From contig VGAV01000167.1 of NCBI GenBank assembly GCA_016870695.1, positions 1 through 5,848 on the forward strand: a DNA stretch of 5,848 nucleotides, written 5' to 3'. Below, in pieces: positions 1 through 5,848 of the stretch (positions are counted from its first letter, which is position 1; every line of letters begins with the position of its first letter). Made by a program: the position numbers and the translations under genes. The DNA comes from Actinomycetota bacterium (GTDB lineage Bacteria > Actinomycetota > Actinomycetes > Actinomycetales > Microbacteriaceae). The notes under the pieces were generated by a model. That model was not told where the DNA came from, made no database searches, and worked only from the letters and a program-made list of their open reading frames with translations.

Positions 1-1
1 G

Positions 2-622
2 ATGATCTCCTCGCTGCACGGGACGGCCGCCCATGTCGCAGACGACGCCCTCGTCGTCGTGGTCGGCGGCGTCGGGTTCTCGGTCGCCGTCACCCCGCAG
101 GTGTCGCGTCAGACGCATGTCGGCGACGACGTGCACCTGCACACCACGCTCATCGTCCGCGAGGACGCGCTGTCGCTCTACGGCTTCGCCACGCGCGAGG
201 AGCTGACGGTCTTCACGCAGCTCATCGGCGTGACCGGAGTGGGCCCGAAGTCCGCCCTCGGTGTGCTGTCGTCGCTGACCGTGCCGCAGATCGCCCAGGC
301 CGTCGCCGACGACGACGACGCCCCGTTCCGTCGCGTGTCCGGCATCGGCCCCAAGACCGCGAAGCTCATCGTCGTGCAGCTGGCCGGCAAGCTCGCGGTC
401 GTCCCCGTCGAGGCGCCCGCCGCGGTGGCCGCGCAGGGCCAGGTCCCGGTGCAGGTGACGCAGGCCCTCGTCGGGCTGGGCTGGAGCGAACGCGTCGCGG
501 CCGAGGCCGTGGCATCCGTCGCCGAGGACGCCAGCGACGCCGACCGCGCGTCGGTCCAGTCGCTGCTGCGCCTGACGCTCGCGCTCCTCGGTCCCGCGCG
601 CAAGGAGAGCGTGGGTGGCTGA
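2..622 (+). CDS. ruvA: Holliday junction DNA helicase subunit RuvA
   Basis: RuvA binds four-way Holliday junctions as a tetramer and loads the RuvB motor for branch migration in recombinational repair. The 206-residue product has the usual family length and order. An N-terminal OB-fold occupies about residues 1-62 and ends in the family motif [11 protein letters not shown]. Two helix-hairpin-helix elements follow, [11 protein letters not shown] (76-86) and [10 protein letters not shown] (112-121), which contact junction DNA. After an Ala/Val/Pro-rich linker (about 132-150), a C-terminal three-helix domain (about 151-198) should bind RuvB. The second hairpin reads KTAKLIV where many RuvA proteins have KTAERLIV, a modest lineage-type substitution. 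The ATG is the second base of the window, and the product starts with the expected MI..LHG, so the gene looks complete, but its ribosome binding site and promoter lie outside. Its stop overlaps the ruvB start. A ruvC gene probably lies just upstream, but this cannot be seen. Confidence 0.97.
   Translation: MISSLHGTAAHVADDALVVVVGGVGFSVAVTPQVSRQTHVGDDVHLHTTLIVREDALSLYGFATREELTVFTQLIGVTGVGPKSALGVLSSLTVPQIAQAVADDDDAPFRRVSGIGPKTAKLIVVQLAGKLAVVPVEAPAAVAAQGQVPVQVTQALVGLGWSERVAAEAVASVAEDASDADRASVQSLLRLTLALLGPARKESVGG
602..607 (+). promoter_or_regulatory. Ribosome binding site of ruvB, inside the ruvA 3' end
   Basis: AAGGAG lies 7 nt before the GTG at 615 and fixes that codon as the ruvB start. The GTG four bases earlier (611) is in the ruvA frame and meets the ruvA stop after two further codons, so it cannot start ruvB. 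The site lies within the last codons of ruvA, so the two genes are probably translated in a coupled way. Confidence 0.8.
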
Positions 623-1661
623 CGTCCGCGACGCCGGCGCGCCCGACGACGAGACCGAGCTCGCGATCGAGGGAGCCTTGCGCCCGACGTCGCTCGCCGA
701 GTTCGTCGGCCAGCAGAAGGTGCGCGGCCAGCTGCAGCTGCTGCTCGACGCCGCCCGCATCCAGCAGCGCTCGCCCGACCACATCCTGTTGTCCGGTCCG
801 CCGGGACTCGGTAAGACGACGCTCGCGATGATCGTGGCGCACGAGAGCGGGCGCCCGCTCCGGCTCTCCAGCGGACCGGCGATCCAGCACGCCGGCGACC
901 TCGCGGCCCTGCTGTCCTCCCTCACGCCGGGCGAGGTCCTGTTCATCGACGAGATCCACCGCATGGCGCGTTCCGCGGAAGAGATGCTGTACCTCGCGAT
1001 GGAGGACTTCCGGATCGACATCATGGTCGGCAAGGGGGCGGGGGCGACGAGCATCCCGCTCGACCTGGCGCCCTTCACCCTCGTCGGCGCCACGACGCGC
1101 GCGGGGCTGCTGCCCAATCCGCTGCGGGACCGCTTCGGCTTCACGGCGCACCTGGAGTACTACGAGCCCGAGGAGCTCGAACAGGTCGTGTCGCGGTCGG
1201 CATCCATGCTCGACGTCGGGCTGCCGGGGACCGCGCGGTCCGAGATCGCCCGCCGCTCGCGCGGGACCCCCCGTATCGCGAACCGGCTGCTGCGACGCGT
1301 GCGCGACTACCTCGTCGTCCACGGCCCGTCGGCCGGGACGGACGCCGGCGACGCAGACCTGCGCACCGTCGGTGCCGCGCTGGACCTCTACGACGTGGAT
1401 GCCATCGGGCTCGACCGCCTCGACCGGGCGGTGCTCGACGCGGTGGTGCGCCGTTTCCGCGGCGGGCCGGTCGGGCTCAGCACGCTCGCGGTGGCGGTGG
1501 GCGAGGAGCCCGAGACCATCGAATCGGTTGTGGAGCCGTACCTGGTGCGGATCGGCTTCCTCGGGCGCACCCCCCGGGGGCGCGTCGCCACGCCGGAGGC
1601 GTACGACCACCTCGGCGCCCCGCTGCCCGACGGCCTCCTCCGGTTCACGTCGGGGTCATGA
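615..1661 (+). CDS. ruvB: Holliday junction branch migration ATPase RuvB
   Basis: RuvB is the hexameric AAA+ ATPase that pumps duplex DNA through the RuvA-bound Holliday junction. The 348-residue product is full length. Visible motifs in order are the N-terminal [11 protein letters not shown] (23-33), Walker [10 protein letters not shown] (61-69), Walker B LFIDEIH (109-115), sensor 1 GATTR (158-162), the arginine-finger region LRDRFG (170-175) and sensor 2 [15 protein letters not shown] (217-231). A winged-helix DNA-binding domain follows, with the near-terminal GRTPRGR signature (317-323). No catalytic residue is missing. It starts with GTG and overlaps ruvA by 8 nt, so both are surely in one operon and made together for complex assembly. 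The gene is followed by an 80-nt gap with a promoter-like sequence, so RuvB is probably the last gene of the ruv unit, although no convincing terminator separates it from yajC. Confidence 0.98.
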   Translation: MADVRDAGAPDDETELAIEGALRPTSLAEFVGQQKVRGQLQLLLDAARIQQRSPDHILLSGPPGLGKTTLAMIVAHESGRPLRLSSGPAIQHAGDLAALLSSLTPGEVLFIDEIHRMARSAEEMLYLAMEDFRIDIMVGKGAGATSIPLDLAPFTLVGATTRAGLLPNPLRDRFGFTAHLEYYEPEELEQVVSRSASMLDVGLPGTARSEIARRSRGTPRIANRLLRRVRDYLVVHGPSAGTDAGDADLRTVGAALDLYDVDAIGLDRLDRAVLDAVVRRFRGGPVGLSTLAVAVGEEPETIESVVEPYLVRIGFLGRTPRGRVATPEAYDHLGAPLPDGLLRFTSGS

Positions 1662-1663
1662 CC

Positions 1664-1669
1664 TATACT
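1664..1669 (+). promoter_or_regulatory. Putative -10 element of the yajC-secD-secF promoter
   Basis: TATACT matches the housekeeping -10 consensus TATAAT at five of six positions, directly after the ruvB stop codon in otherwise GC-rich sequence. Transcription would start near 1676 and leave a leader of about 65 nt before yajC. The -35 is weak: the best-looking TTCACG (1644-1649) is only 14 nt away, and a 17-nt spacer gives CGGTTC. This is an inference from sequence alone; read-through from ruvAB may also feed the sec genes. Confidence 0.5.
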
Positions 1670-1741
1670 CGGCGAGGGATTCCCCACCCCCCGCTAGGCA
1701 GTGCCGCACGGCGCGCCTGACCCGAAAGGTGCACCGCCTCC

Positions 1742-2200
1742 ATGGACTTCGCGAGCTTCTTCGCCAACTACGGCCTGATCATCCTGCTGATCGGTCTGCT
1801 GGTCTTCATGTTCTACAGCTCGCGCCGCCGCATGCAGAAGCAGAAGCTCGAGCAGGAGGAGAAGGCCCGTCAGACGGTCCCCGGCGCGGAGGTCCTGCTG
1901 CAGGGCGGCCTCTACGGCACCATCGTCGACTACGACGGCGAAGACCTCGACAAGCCCGCGCACGTCGAGATCGCCCCGGGCGTCGTCATCAAGGTGCACA
2001 GCCAGGCGGTGCTGCGCATCGTGAGCCCCACCGAGGGCTTCGTCACCGAGGACGAGCTCATCGCCGCCGAGGAGTCCGAGGCCGAGTACGTGGCCGGCGT
2101 CGCCGACGGCGACATCAGCTCGCTCAGCGACGACCACCGCACCTCCCGCCAGAACGTCGCCGACACCGAGCGCGACGATAAGGACCGTCCTCAGGCCTGA
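1742..2200 (+). CDS. yajC: Preprotein translocase subunit YajC
   Basis: YajC is the small membrane partner of SecD and SecF in the holotranslocon around SecYEG. The 152-residue product has a short extracellular N-terminus, one transmembrane helix (about residues 9-26) and a basic cytoplasmic stop-transfer segment (SSRRRMQKQK). The conserved YajC core follows, with PGAEVLLQGGLYGTIV (47-62) and a beta-rich segment through the VVIKVHSQAVLRIV stretch (81-94). The C-terminal 50 or so residues are acidic and low in hydrophobics, a tail longer than in the roughly 110-residue E. coli protein and likely disordered. The ATG is preceded by GAAAGGTG (1724-1731), a reasonable ribosome binding site with somewhat long spacing. 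secD follows after 45 nt with no visible terminator, so the genes look co-transcribed. Assignment is firm from fold, motif and context. Confidence 0.95.
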   Translation: MDFASFFANYGLIILLIGLLVFMFYSSRRRMQKQKLEQEEKARQTVPGAEVLLQGGLYGTIVDYDGEDLDKPAHVEIAPGVVIKVHSQAVLRIVSPTEGFVTEDELIAAEESEAEYVAGVADGDISSLSDDHRTSRQNVADTERDDKDRPQA

Positions 2201-2245
2201 GCCCCCGCTCGCCCTCCGTTCCCCGCCGCACAGAAAGCCGACATC

Positions 2246-3955
2246 GTGGCGCCCTCGACACCCGTTCGCCATGCCTGGCGCGCGCTGACCGGACTGCTCG
2301 CCATCACCGGCGTGCTCTTCGGCATCAACGCGCTGGGCGTGTACGCCTTCCAGCAGAGCTCCTGGAGCCCCGACCTCGCCCTCGACCTGCAGGGCGGGAC
2401 GCAGATCATCCTCGCCGCGCAGACCACCGACGGCGCCACCCCCGACACCGAGCAGATGCAGCAGGCGGTGTCGATCATCCGTCAGCGTGTCGACGCCTCC
2501 GGCGTGGGCGAGGCCGATGTGGCGACCGAGGGCGGCCAGAACATCGTCGTCCAGATCCCCGGCGAGGCCGACGAGGCCACGCGCGAGCGCATCCAGAACG
2601 CCGCTCAGCTGCAGCTGCGCGCCGTGCTCTTCACCGGAGCCCCGGCCAACACGTTCGTCGGCGAGGACGGCAGCGCGACGCCCTACCCGTCGCCCGATCC
2701 GGCGCTCCCGTCCGAGCCGACCGCGTCGCCCACGAACGGCAGCGACCCGTCCTGGATCACCCCGGCGCTCCAGGCGCAGTTCCTCGCGTACGACTGCGCG
2801 AACCCCGAGAACGATCCGGCGCAGGCGCCCACGGACCAGCCGCTCATCACGTGCAGCACCCAGGGCGACGTCAAGTACATCCTCGGGCCGGTCGAGCTCG
2901 ACGGCTCGTCGATCACCGACGCCACCAACGGCCAGGAGCAGACCACCGGCCAGTGGACCGTCAACCTCAGCTTCGACGACGCCGGCACGCAGACCTTCGG
3001 CGAGATCAGCCAGCGTCTGTACGGCGCGCAGCCGCCGCTCAACCAGTTCGCGTTCGTGCTCGACGGCAGCGTCCTCTCGGCGCCGTCGATGAACGGCATC
3101 ATCCTCGACGGACGCCCGAGCATCAGCGGCAGCTTCGACCAGGAGTCGTCCAAGGCCCTCGCGGACCAGCTGAAGTACGGCGCGCTGCCGCTCAGCTTCG
3201 AGGTCGTCAGCTCCGACACCGTGTCGGCGACCCTCGGCTCGCAGCAGCTGCAGGTCGGCTTCATCGCCGGTCTCATCGGACTCGGCCTCGTCGCGATCTA
3301 CTCGCTGATCGTCTACCGCGCGCTCGGCATGGTCATCATCGCCTCGCTCGGCGTGATGGCGGTGCTGACCTACATCACGCTGTGCATCCTCGCCTGGCGC
3401 ATGGGCTTCCGCCTGTCGCTGGCGGGTGTGGCCGGTCTGATCGTCACCATCGGCTTCACGGCGGACTCGTTCATCGTGTACTTCGAGCGCATCCGCGACG
3501 AGCTGCGCGACGGCAAGTCCATCACCTCGGCCGTCGAGGACGGATGGGATCGCGCCAAGCGCACGATCTACATCTCGAAGTCCATCAACGTGCTGGCCGC
3601 GGTGGTGCTGTACATCCTCGCGGATGCCACGGTGAAGGGCTTCGCGTTCACCCTCGGTCTCACGACCGCGATCGACATCCTGATCTTCATCCTGTTCACG
3701 CACCCGGTCATGCAGCTGCTGGCGCGGACCCGGTTCTTCGGCTCCGGCCACGCGCTGTCGGGTATGAACCCCGAGGCGCTCGGGGCGGTCTACCGCGGTC
3801 GTGCGCAGTTCCGGGCTCCGGTCTCCGCCCCGCGCGGCCGCGCCTCCCGCTCGCGCGGTGAGGCCGCCCGCCGACAGACCATCGCCGAACGCAAGCAGGC
3901 CGAGCTGGCCGCCGCGAGCCGCGGCGAGAGCGGCCCCAAGGAGGGCGACAACTGA
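2246..3955 (+). CDS. secD: Protein translocase subunit SecD
   Basis: SecD works with SecF to use proton motive force to pull exported proteins off the outer face of the SecYEG channel. The 569-residue product has transmembrane helix 1 at about 12-34, then the family motif LDLQGG (46-51). The first extracytoplasmic domain includes IIRQRVDASGVGEADV (77-92). Five further helices lie at about 336-357, 360-384, 389-411, 444-462 and 466-492. The fourth carries GFTADSFIVYFERIRDEL (403-420), the actinobacterial form of the RND-type motif; D407 should match the proton-relay aspartate (D340 of T. thermophilus SecDF). A Pro/Ser/Thr-rich insertion (about 131-205) contains C184 and C203, likely extracytoplasmic. 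The C-terminus is a charged Arg/Ala-rich cytoplasmic tail. It starts with GTG behind a weak AGAAAG site (2232-2237), and its stop overlaps the secF start by one base. Confidence 0.97.
   Translation: MAPSTPVRHAWRALTGLLAITGVLFGINALGVYAFQQSSWSPDLALDLQGGTQIILAAQTTDGATPDTEQMQQAVSIIRQRVDASGVGEADVATEGGQNIVVQIPGEADEATRERIQNAAQLQLRAVLFTGAPANTFVGEDGSATPYPSPDPALPSEPTASPTNGSDPSWITPALQAQFLAYDCANPENDPAQAPTDQPLITCSTQGDVKYILGPVELDGSSITDATNGQEQTTGQWTVNLSFDDAGTQTFGEISQRLYGAQPPLNQFAFVLDGSVLSAPSMNGIILDGRPSISGSFDQESSKALADQLKYGALPLSFEVVSSDTVSATLGSQQLQVGFIAGLIGLGLVAIYSLIVYRALGMVIIASLGVMAVLTYITLCILAWRMGFRLSLAGVAGLIVTIGFTADSFIVYFERIRDELRDGKSITSAVEDGWDRAKRTIYISKSINVLAAVVLYILADATVKGFAFTLGLTTAIDILIFILFTHPVMQLLARTRFFGSGHALSGMNPEALGAVYRGRAQFRAPVSAPRGRASRSRGEAARRQTIAERKQAELAAASRGESGPKEGDN
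3938..3945 (+). promoter_or_regulatory. Strong ribosome binding site deciding the secF start
   Basis: AAGGAGGG lies inside the last codons of secD, ending 9 nt before the ATG at 3955 and 18 nt before a second in-frame ATG at 3964. The spacing and the one-base overlap with the secD stop favour 3955 as the start and suggest translational coupling of SecD and SecF, which act together in one complex. Confidence 0.75.
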
Positions 3956-4941
3956 TGCGTTCCATGACTCAGCTCGGTAACGACCTGTACTCCGGGAAGA
4001 CGTCCTTCCCGTTCGTCCAGCGCCGCCGCCTGTGGTTCATCATCGCCGCGGTCCTCGTGATCGGGGCGGCCCTCGTGCCGCTGTTCCGGCCCGTCCAGTT
4101 CTCGATCGAGTTCACCGGCGGATCGCAGTTCACCGTCTCCAACCCCGCGTCGCTCGAGCAGGACACGGCGACCCAGGCGGTCACGTCCGTGGTGCCCGGC
4201 GCGCAGACCCGCGTCAGCGTCATCAGCGACCAGGCCGTGCGGGTGCAGACCGATCAGCTCACCAACGACCAGACGCAGGCCGTCTCGGCCGCGCTGTCCG
4301 AGGCGTACGAGGTGCCGACGAGCGAGATCACCAACTCGTTCATCGGACCCACGTGGGGCGCCGACGTGACCCGGCAGTCGCTGTGGGGCCTGTCGATCTT
4401 CCTCGCCCTGACGTTCATCATCCTCGCCGTGTACTTCCGCACGTGGAAGATGTCCGTCGCCGCCATCGTCGGCCTCGTCGACGTGCTCGTCATCACCATC
4501 GGCGTGTACGCGCTCTTCGGGTTCGAGATCTCGCCGGCCGCGGTGATCGGCTTCCTGACGATCCTGTCGTACGCGTTGTACGACACGACGGTCGTCTTCG
4601 ACAAGGTCCGGGAGAACACCCGCGAGGACGGGGAGATCTCGGGGCGCACGTTCGCCGAGTCGGTCAACCTCGCGGCGAACCAGACGCTCATCCGCTCGAT
4701 CAACACGACCGTCGTGGCGGTCCTGCCGGTCGGCGCGATCCTGTTCATCGGCGTGCCGCTCGGTGCCCGGACGCTGAGCGACATCTCGCTGTCGATCTTC
4801 GTCGGCACGATCATCGCGGCGTACTCGACGCTGTTCGTCGCGGTGCCGCTGTACGCCCTGCTGCGCGAGAAGGAGGCGCCGATCGCCCAGCGCGACGCCC
4901 GCGTCCTCGACGCGCGCGAGCGCGCGGTCGTCACCGCCTGA
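3955..4941 (+). CDS. secF: Protein translocase subunit SecF
   Basis: SecF is the second half of the SecDF proton-driven export motor in the cytoplasmic membrane. The 328-residue product begins with the actinobacterial N-terminal segment GNDLYSGKTSFPFV (8-21). Transmembrane helix 1 (about 25-43) leads into the conserved IEFTGGSQF (51-59). An extracytoplasmic domain runs to about residue 140, ending in GPTWGADVTRQSLWGL (131-146). Helices follow at about 143-161, 168-188, 193-212, 250-268 and 278-302. The fourth contains LTILSYALYDTTVVFDKVRE (201-220), where D210 should be a proton-relay residue. NQTLIRSINTT (242-252) places R247 at the partner arginine (D637 and R671 in T. thermophilus SecDF, from family knowledge). 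All expected key residues are present. The start overlaps the secD stop as TGATG, and a strong hairpin follows the stop codon. Confidence 0.97.
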   Translation: MRSMTQLGNDLYSGKTSFPFVQRRRLWFIIAAVLVIGAALVPLFRPVQFSIEFTGGSQFTVSNPASLEQDTATQAVTSVVPGAQTRVSVISDQAVRVQTDQLTNDQTQAVSAALSEAYEVPTSEITNSFIGPTWGADVTRQSLWGLSIFLALTFIILAVYFRTWKMSVAAIVGLVDVLVITIGVYALFGFEISPAAVIGFLTILSYALYDTTVVFDKVRENTREDGEISGRTFAESVNLAANQTLIRSINTTVVAVLPVGAILFIGVPLGARTLSDISLSIFVGTIIAAYSTLFVAVPLYALLREKEAPIAQRDARVLDARERAVVTA

Positions 4942-4953
4942 CGTCCTTTCTGC

Positions 4954-4990
4954 CCGCGGGCCCTCGACCTCGTCGGTCGGGGGCCCGCGG
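4954..4990 (+). terminator. GC-rich hairpin terminator after secF
   Basis: CCGCGGGCCC (4954-4963) pairs perfectly with GGGCCCGCGG (4981-4990). Pairing continues inward through one T-G wobble and five more pairs, giving a 16-bp stem with the five-base loop TCGTC. It starts 12 nt after the secF stop. No run of T follows (next bases CGCTTCCGGG), so this is the tract-less type of hairpin often proposed as a terminator in high-GC actinobacteria. Termination itself is inferred. Confidence 0.75.
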
Positions 4991-5032
4991 CGCTTCCGGG
5001 ATGCTGCCGGCGCTGCGCGGACGGGTGACGTT

Positions 5033-5102
5033 CGCAGGACCCGTGGGGCGGGTGCGTGGTCGAGGGACGGCTGTGGCATCCCCCTCGCCGTTCGTCCTGC
5101 AG
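5033..5102. repeat. REP-like intergenic repeat, copy 1
   Basis: The unit begins CGCAGGACC and ends CGTCCTGCAG, so GCAGGAC (5034-5040) and GTCCTGC (5094-5100) form terminal inverted arms. A nested stem pairs CGAGGG (5061-5066) with CCCTCG (5082-5087), with GGC (5047-5049) and GCC (5087-5089) available to extend it. The right-hand 41 nt (5062-5102) match copy 2 at 39 positions; both differences are transitions. The left arm is more diverged. No coding role is apparent. It resembles the general design of REP-type palindromic repeats, but I cannot assign it to a named family. Confidence 0.8.
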
Positions 5103-5121
5103 GGTGCGAGGTGGGTGCGTC

Positions 5122-5190
5122 CGCAGGACCGGTGGGCCAGTGACGACGGGAGGGACGGCTGTGGCATCCCTCTCGCCATTCGTCCTGCAG
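5122..5190. repeat. REP-like intergenic repeat, copy 2
   Basis: This is the direct second copy, 89 bp downstream of the first, with a 19-nt spacer between units. It has the same terminal inverted arms (GCAGGAC at 5123-5129, GTCCTGC at 5182-5188). Its internal stem is better than in copy 1: CGGGAGGGA (5147-5155) pairs with TCCCTCTCG (5167-5175) through one G-T wobble, enclosing an 11-nt loop that includes CTGTGGCA. The core 5150-5190 is 39/41 identical to copy 1. The stem survives although the bases at its foot differ between copies, which suggests that the structure is what is kept. Confidence 0.8.
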
Positions 5191-5243
5191 AGGCGCTGTG
5201 GGACAGGCGGCGGGAGGCGCGCGGGGGAGGGGCGCGGCGGGCG

Positions 5244-5249
5244 TAGGAT
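5244..5249 (+). promoter_or_regulatory. Putative -10 element for rel
   Basis: TAGGAT fits the actinobacterial -10 pattern TAnnnT and lies in a locally less GC-rich patch just before the rel leader. No -35 can be recognised in the G-rich sequence upstream. Transcription would begin at about 5256-5258, at or almost at the ATG of the mini-ORF at 5258, giving a rel leader of only about 25 nt. The call rests on position and hexamer only. Confidence 0.45.
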
Positions 5250-5257
5250 TGAGGTTC

Positions 5258-5284
5258 ATGGCGTTTCCAGGGGAGGCCGAATGA
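5258..5284 (+). CDS. Possible 8-residue leader ORF (MAFPGEAE) joined to rel
   Basis: An ATG at 5258 opens an 8-codon frame whose TGA stop overlaps the rel start codon as ATGA (5281-5284). The putative -10 element at 5244-5249 would place transcription initiation within about two bases of this ATG, the arrangement of leaderless genes common in actinobacteria. The rel ribosome binding site lies inside this frame, so translation of it could affect rel initiation by coupling or masking. Against it: codons TTT, CCA, GGG and GAA are poorly favoured in this GC-rich setting, and such a short frame can arise by chance. No function is assigned. Confidence 0.3.
   Translation: MAFPGEAE
5269..5276 (+). 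promoter_or_regulatory. Ribosome binding site of rel
   Basis: AGGGGAGG lies 4 nt before the ATG at 5281, a strong complement to the 16S rRNA tail with slightly short spacing. No in-frame start codon lies close upstream, so 5281 is the best rel start. Confidence 0.65.
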
Positions 5285-5848
5285 CCGAGACCGTTCCGGC
5301 CGGGTCGCAGACGTCCTCTCTCCGGCGCCTCGTGCCGCGCATCTTCTCTCGCGCCGCCCGCCGCGACGACGTCGACAAGCTGCTGCGCACCGTCCGCACG
5401 CACCACCCCAAGGGCGATCTCGTCATCATCGAGCGCGCCTACGCCGTGGCGGATAAGGCGCACGACGGTCAGAAGCGGCAGAGCGGCGAGCCCTACATCA
5501 CGCACCCGCTCGCCGTGGCCCAGATCCTCGCCGAGCTCGGTCTCGGGCCCAAGGCGATCGCGGCTGCGCTGCTGCACGACACGGTCGAGGACACCGGCTA
5601 TCCGCTCGACGAGCTGGCCGCCGACTTCGGCGACGAGGTCGCGATGCTCGTCGACGGCGTGACGAAGCTGGACCGCGTCAAGTACGGCGACAGCGCCCAG
5701 GCCGAGACCGTCCGCAAGATGATCGTCGCAATGTCGCGCGACATCCGCGTCCTGCTCATCAAGCTCGCCGACCGTCTGCACAATGCTCGCACGTGGGGCT
5801 TCGTCCCGCCGCACAAGGCAGCGAAGAAGGCCACCGAGACGCTCGAGA
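5281..5848 (+). CDS. rel: Bifunctional (p)ppGpp synthetase/hydrolase Rel, N-terminal part
   Basis: Rel makes the alarmone (p)ppGpp on starved ribosomes and degrades it with its HD domain, controlling the stringent response. Only 189 codons are visible; the frame is open to the window edge. After a basic N-terminal extension (about 1-28), the hydrolase domain is clear. It shows [13 protein letters not shown] (68-80) with the metal-binding H75, LLHDTVEDT (97-105) with H99/D100 and E103/D104, DGVTKL (125-130) and [14 protein letters not shown] (158-171) with D164 and N168. All expected HD residues are present, so the protein should be hydrolysis-competent, typical of long bifunctional Rel/SpoT enzymes and not of synthetase-only RelA. 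The synthetase, TGS and ACT domains would lie beyond the edge. Its separation from secF by a hairpin and repeats suggests its own promoter. Confidence 0.95.
   Translation, partial: MTETVPAGSQTSSLRRLVPRIFSRAARRDDVDKLLRTVRTHHPKGDLVIIERAYAVADKAHDGQKRQSGEPYITHPLAVAQILAELGLGPKAIAAALLHDTVEDTGYPLDELAADFGDEVAMLVDGVTKLDRVKYGDSAQAETVRKMIVAMSRDIRVLLIKLADRLHNARTWGFVPPHKAAKKATETLE

Larger units (their letters stand above)
4942..5280 (+). other. secF-rel intergenic region (339 nt), overview
   Basis: This is the only long stretch without a confident gene. From left to right it holds a terminator-like hairpin (4954-4990), about 40 nt of unassigned GC-rich sequence (4991-5032), two direct copies of a hairpin-forming repeat (5033-5102 and 5122-5190) and about 50 nt of G-rich sequence without recognisable signals. 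A promoter-like TAGGAT (5244-5249) and the rel leader with a possible mini-ORF complete it. Frames open across it on either strand show no recognisable protein and are best explained by high GC content. The apt gene found at this position in Streptomyces and Mycobacterium is not present. Confidence 0.85.

Noticed and set aside
366..1610. Minus-strand frame of 414 codons opposite ruvA and ruvB
   Set aside because: It is antisense to ruvAB, low in complexity, with no recognisable protein family.
1671..1720. Terminator between ruvB and yajC
   Set aside because: Only short stems such as GGG/CCC and GCCG/CGGC can be formed, with no T tract, so I do not call one.
1694..3751. Long open frame of 685 codons on the minus strand across yajC and secD
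   Set aside because: It is fully antisense to two genes with clear family motifs. Its translation is a low-complexity run of Arg, Asp, Glu, Gly and Val without any recognisable domain, as expected opposite GC-rich genes.
3964..4941. Alternative secF start at the ATG at 3964
   Set aside because: The ribosome binding site at 3938-3945 is too far away for it, while the ATG at 3955 has good spacing and the usual overlap with the secD stop.
4931..5179. Minus-strand frame of 82 codons over the repeat region
   Set aside because: Its translated repetition only reflects the two DNA repeats. There is no ribosome binding site or conserved domain to support it.
5033..5190. CRISPR array
   Set aside because: There are only two units, each about 70 bp and internally palindromic, with a 19-nt gap and no cas genes. 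This does not fit repeat-spacer geometry.
3790..5814. Long open frame of 674 codons on the minus strand across secF, the intergenic region and rel
   Set aside because: It has a biased Arg/Asp-rich composition, no motif, and lies antisense to secF and rel. Its openness comes from the GC bias.

Overview
The window is an ordinary, gene-dense stretch of chromosome from a high-GC actinobacterium. The base composition, the strong G/C bias at third codon positions, the actinobacterial SecD and SecF signatures and the gene order all point that way. The style of the proteins and the recurrent GGCATCC/GGATGCC words suggest Microbacteriaceae, possibly Microbacterium; this is inferred from memory of the group, not from a search. 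Every gene recognised is on the + strand.

Layout: ruvA (2-622) and ruvB (615-1661) overlap by 8 nt and encode the Holliday-junction branch-migration motor. An 80-nt gap holds a good -10 hexamer (TATACT) and probably starts a second unit: yajC (1742-2200), secD (2246-3955) and secF (3955-4941). These encode the accessory complex of the SecYEG translocon; secD and secF overlap by one base. A 16-bp GC-rich hairpin at 4954-4990 follows secF and probably ends the unit. The remaining intergenic sequence (4942-5280) holds two head-to-tail copies of a roughly 70-bp hairpin-forming repeat, then a promoter-like element and a possible 8-codon leader ORF. The last gene, a bifunctional (p)ppGpp synthetase/hydrolase (rel), starts at 5281 and runs off the right edge after 189 codons.

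The genes do three separate jobs: recombination repair (RuvAB), proton-driven completion of protein export (YajC-SecD-SecF) and the stringent response (Rel). Their adjacency is a conserved actinobacterial neighbourhood rather than one pathway. I see no undescribed multi-gene system. The sequence most worth a second look is the secF-rel intergenic region: the REP-like repeat pair, the putative leaderless mini-ORF joined to rel, and the apparent absence of apt, which lies there in several other actinobacteria. No tRNA, rRNA, insertion sequence or CRISPR array was seen.
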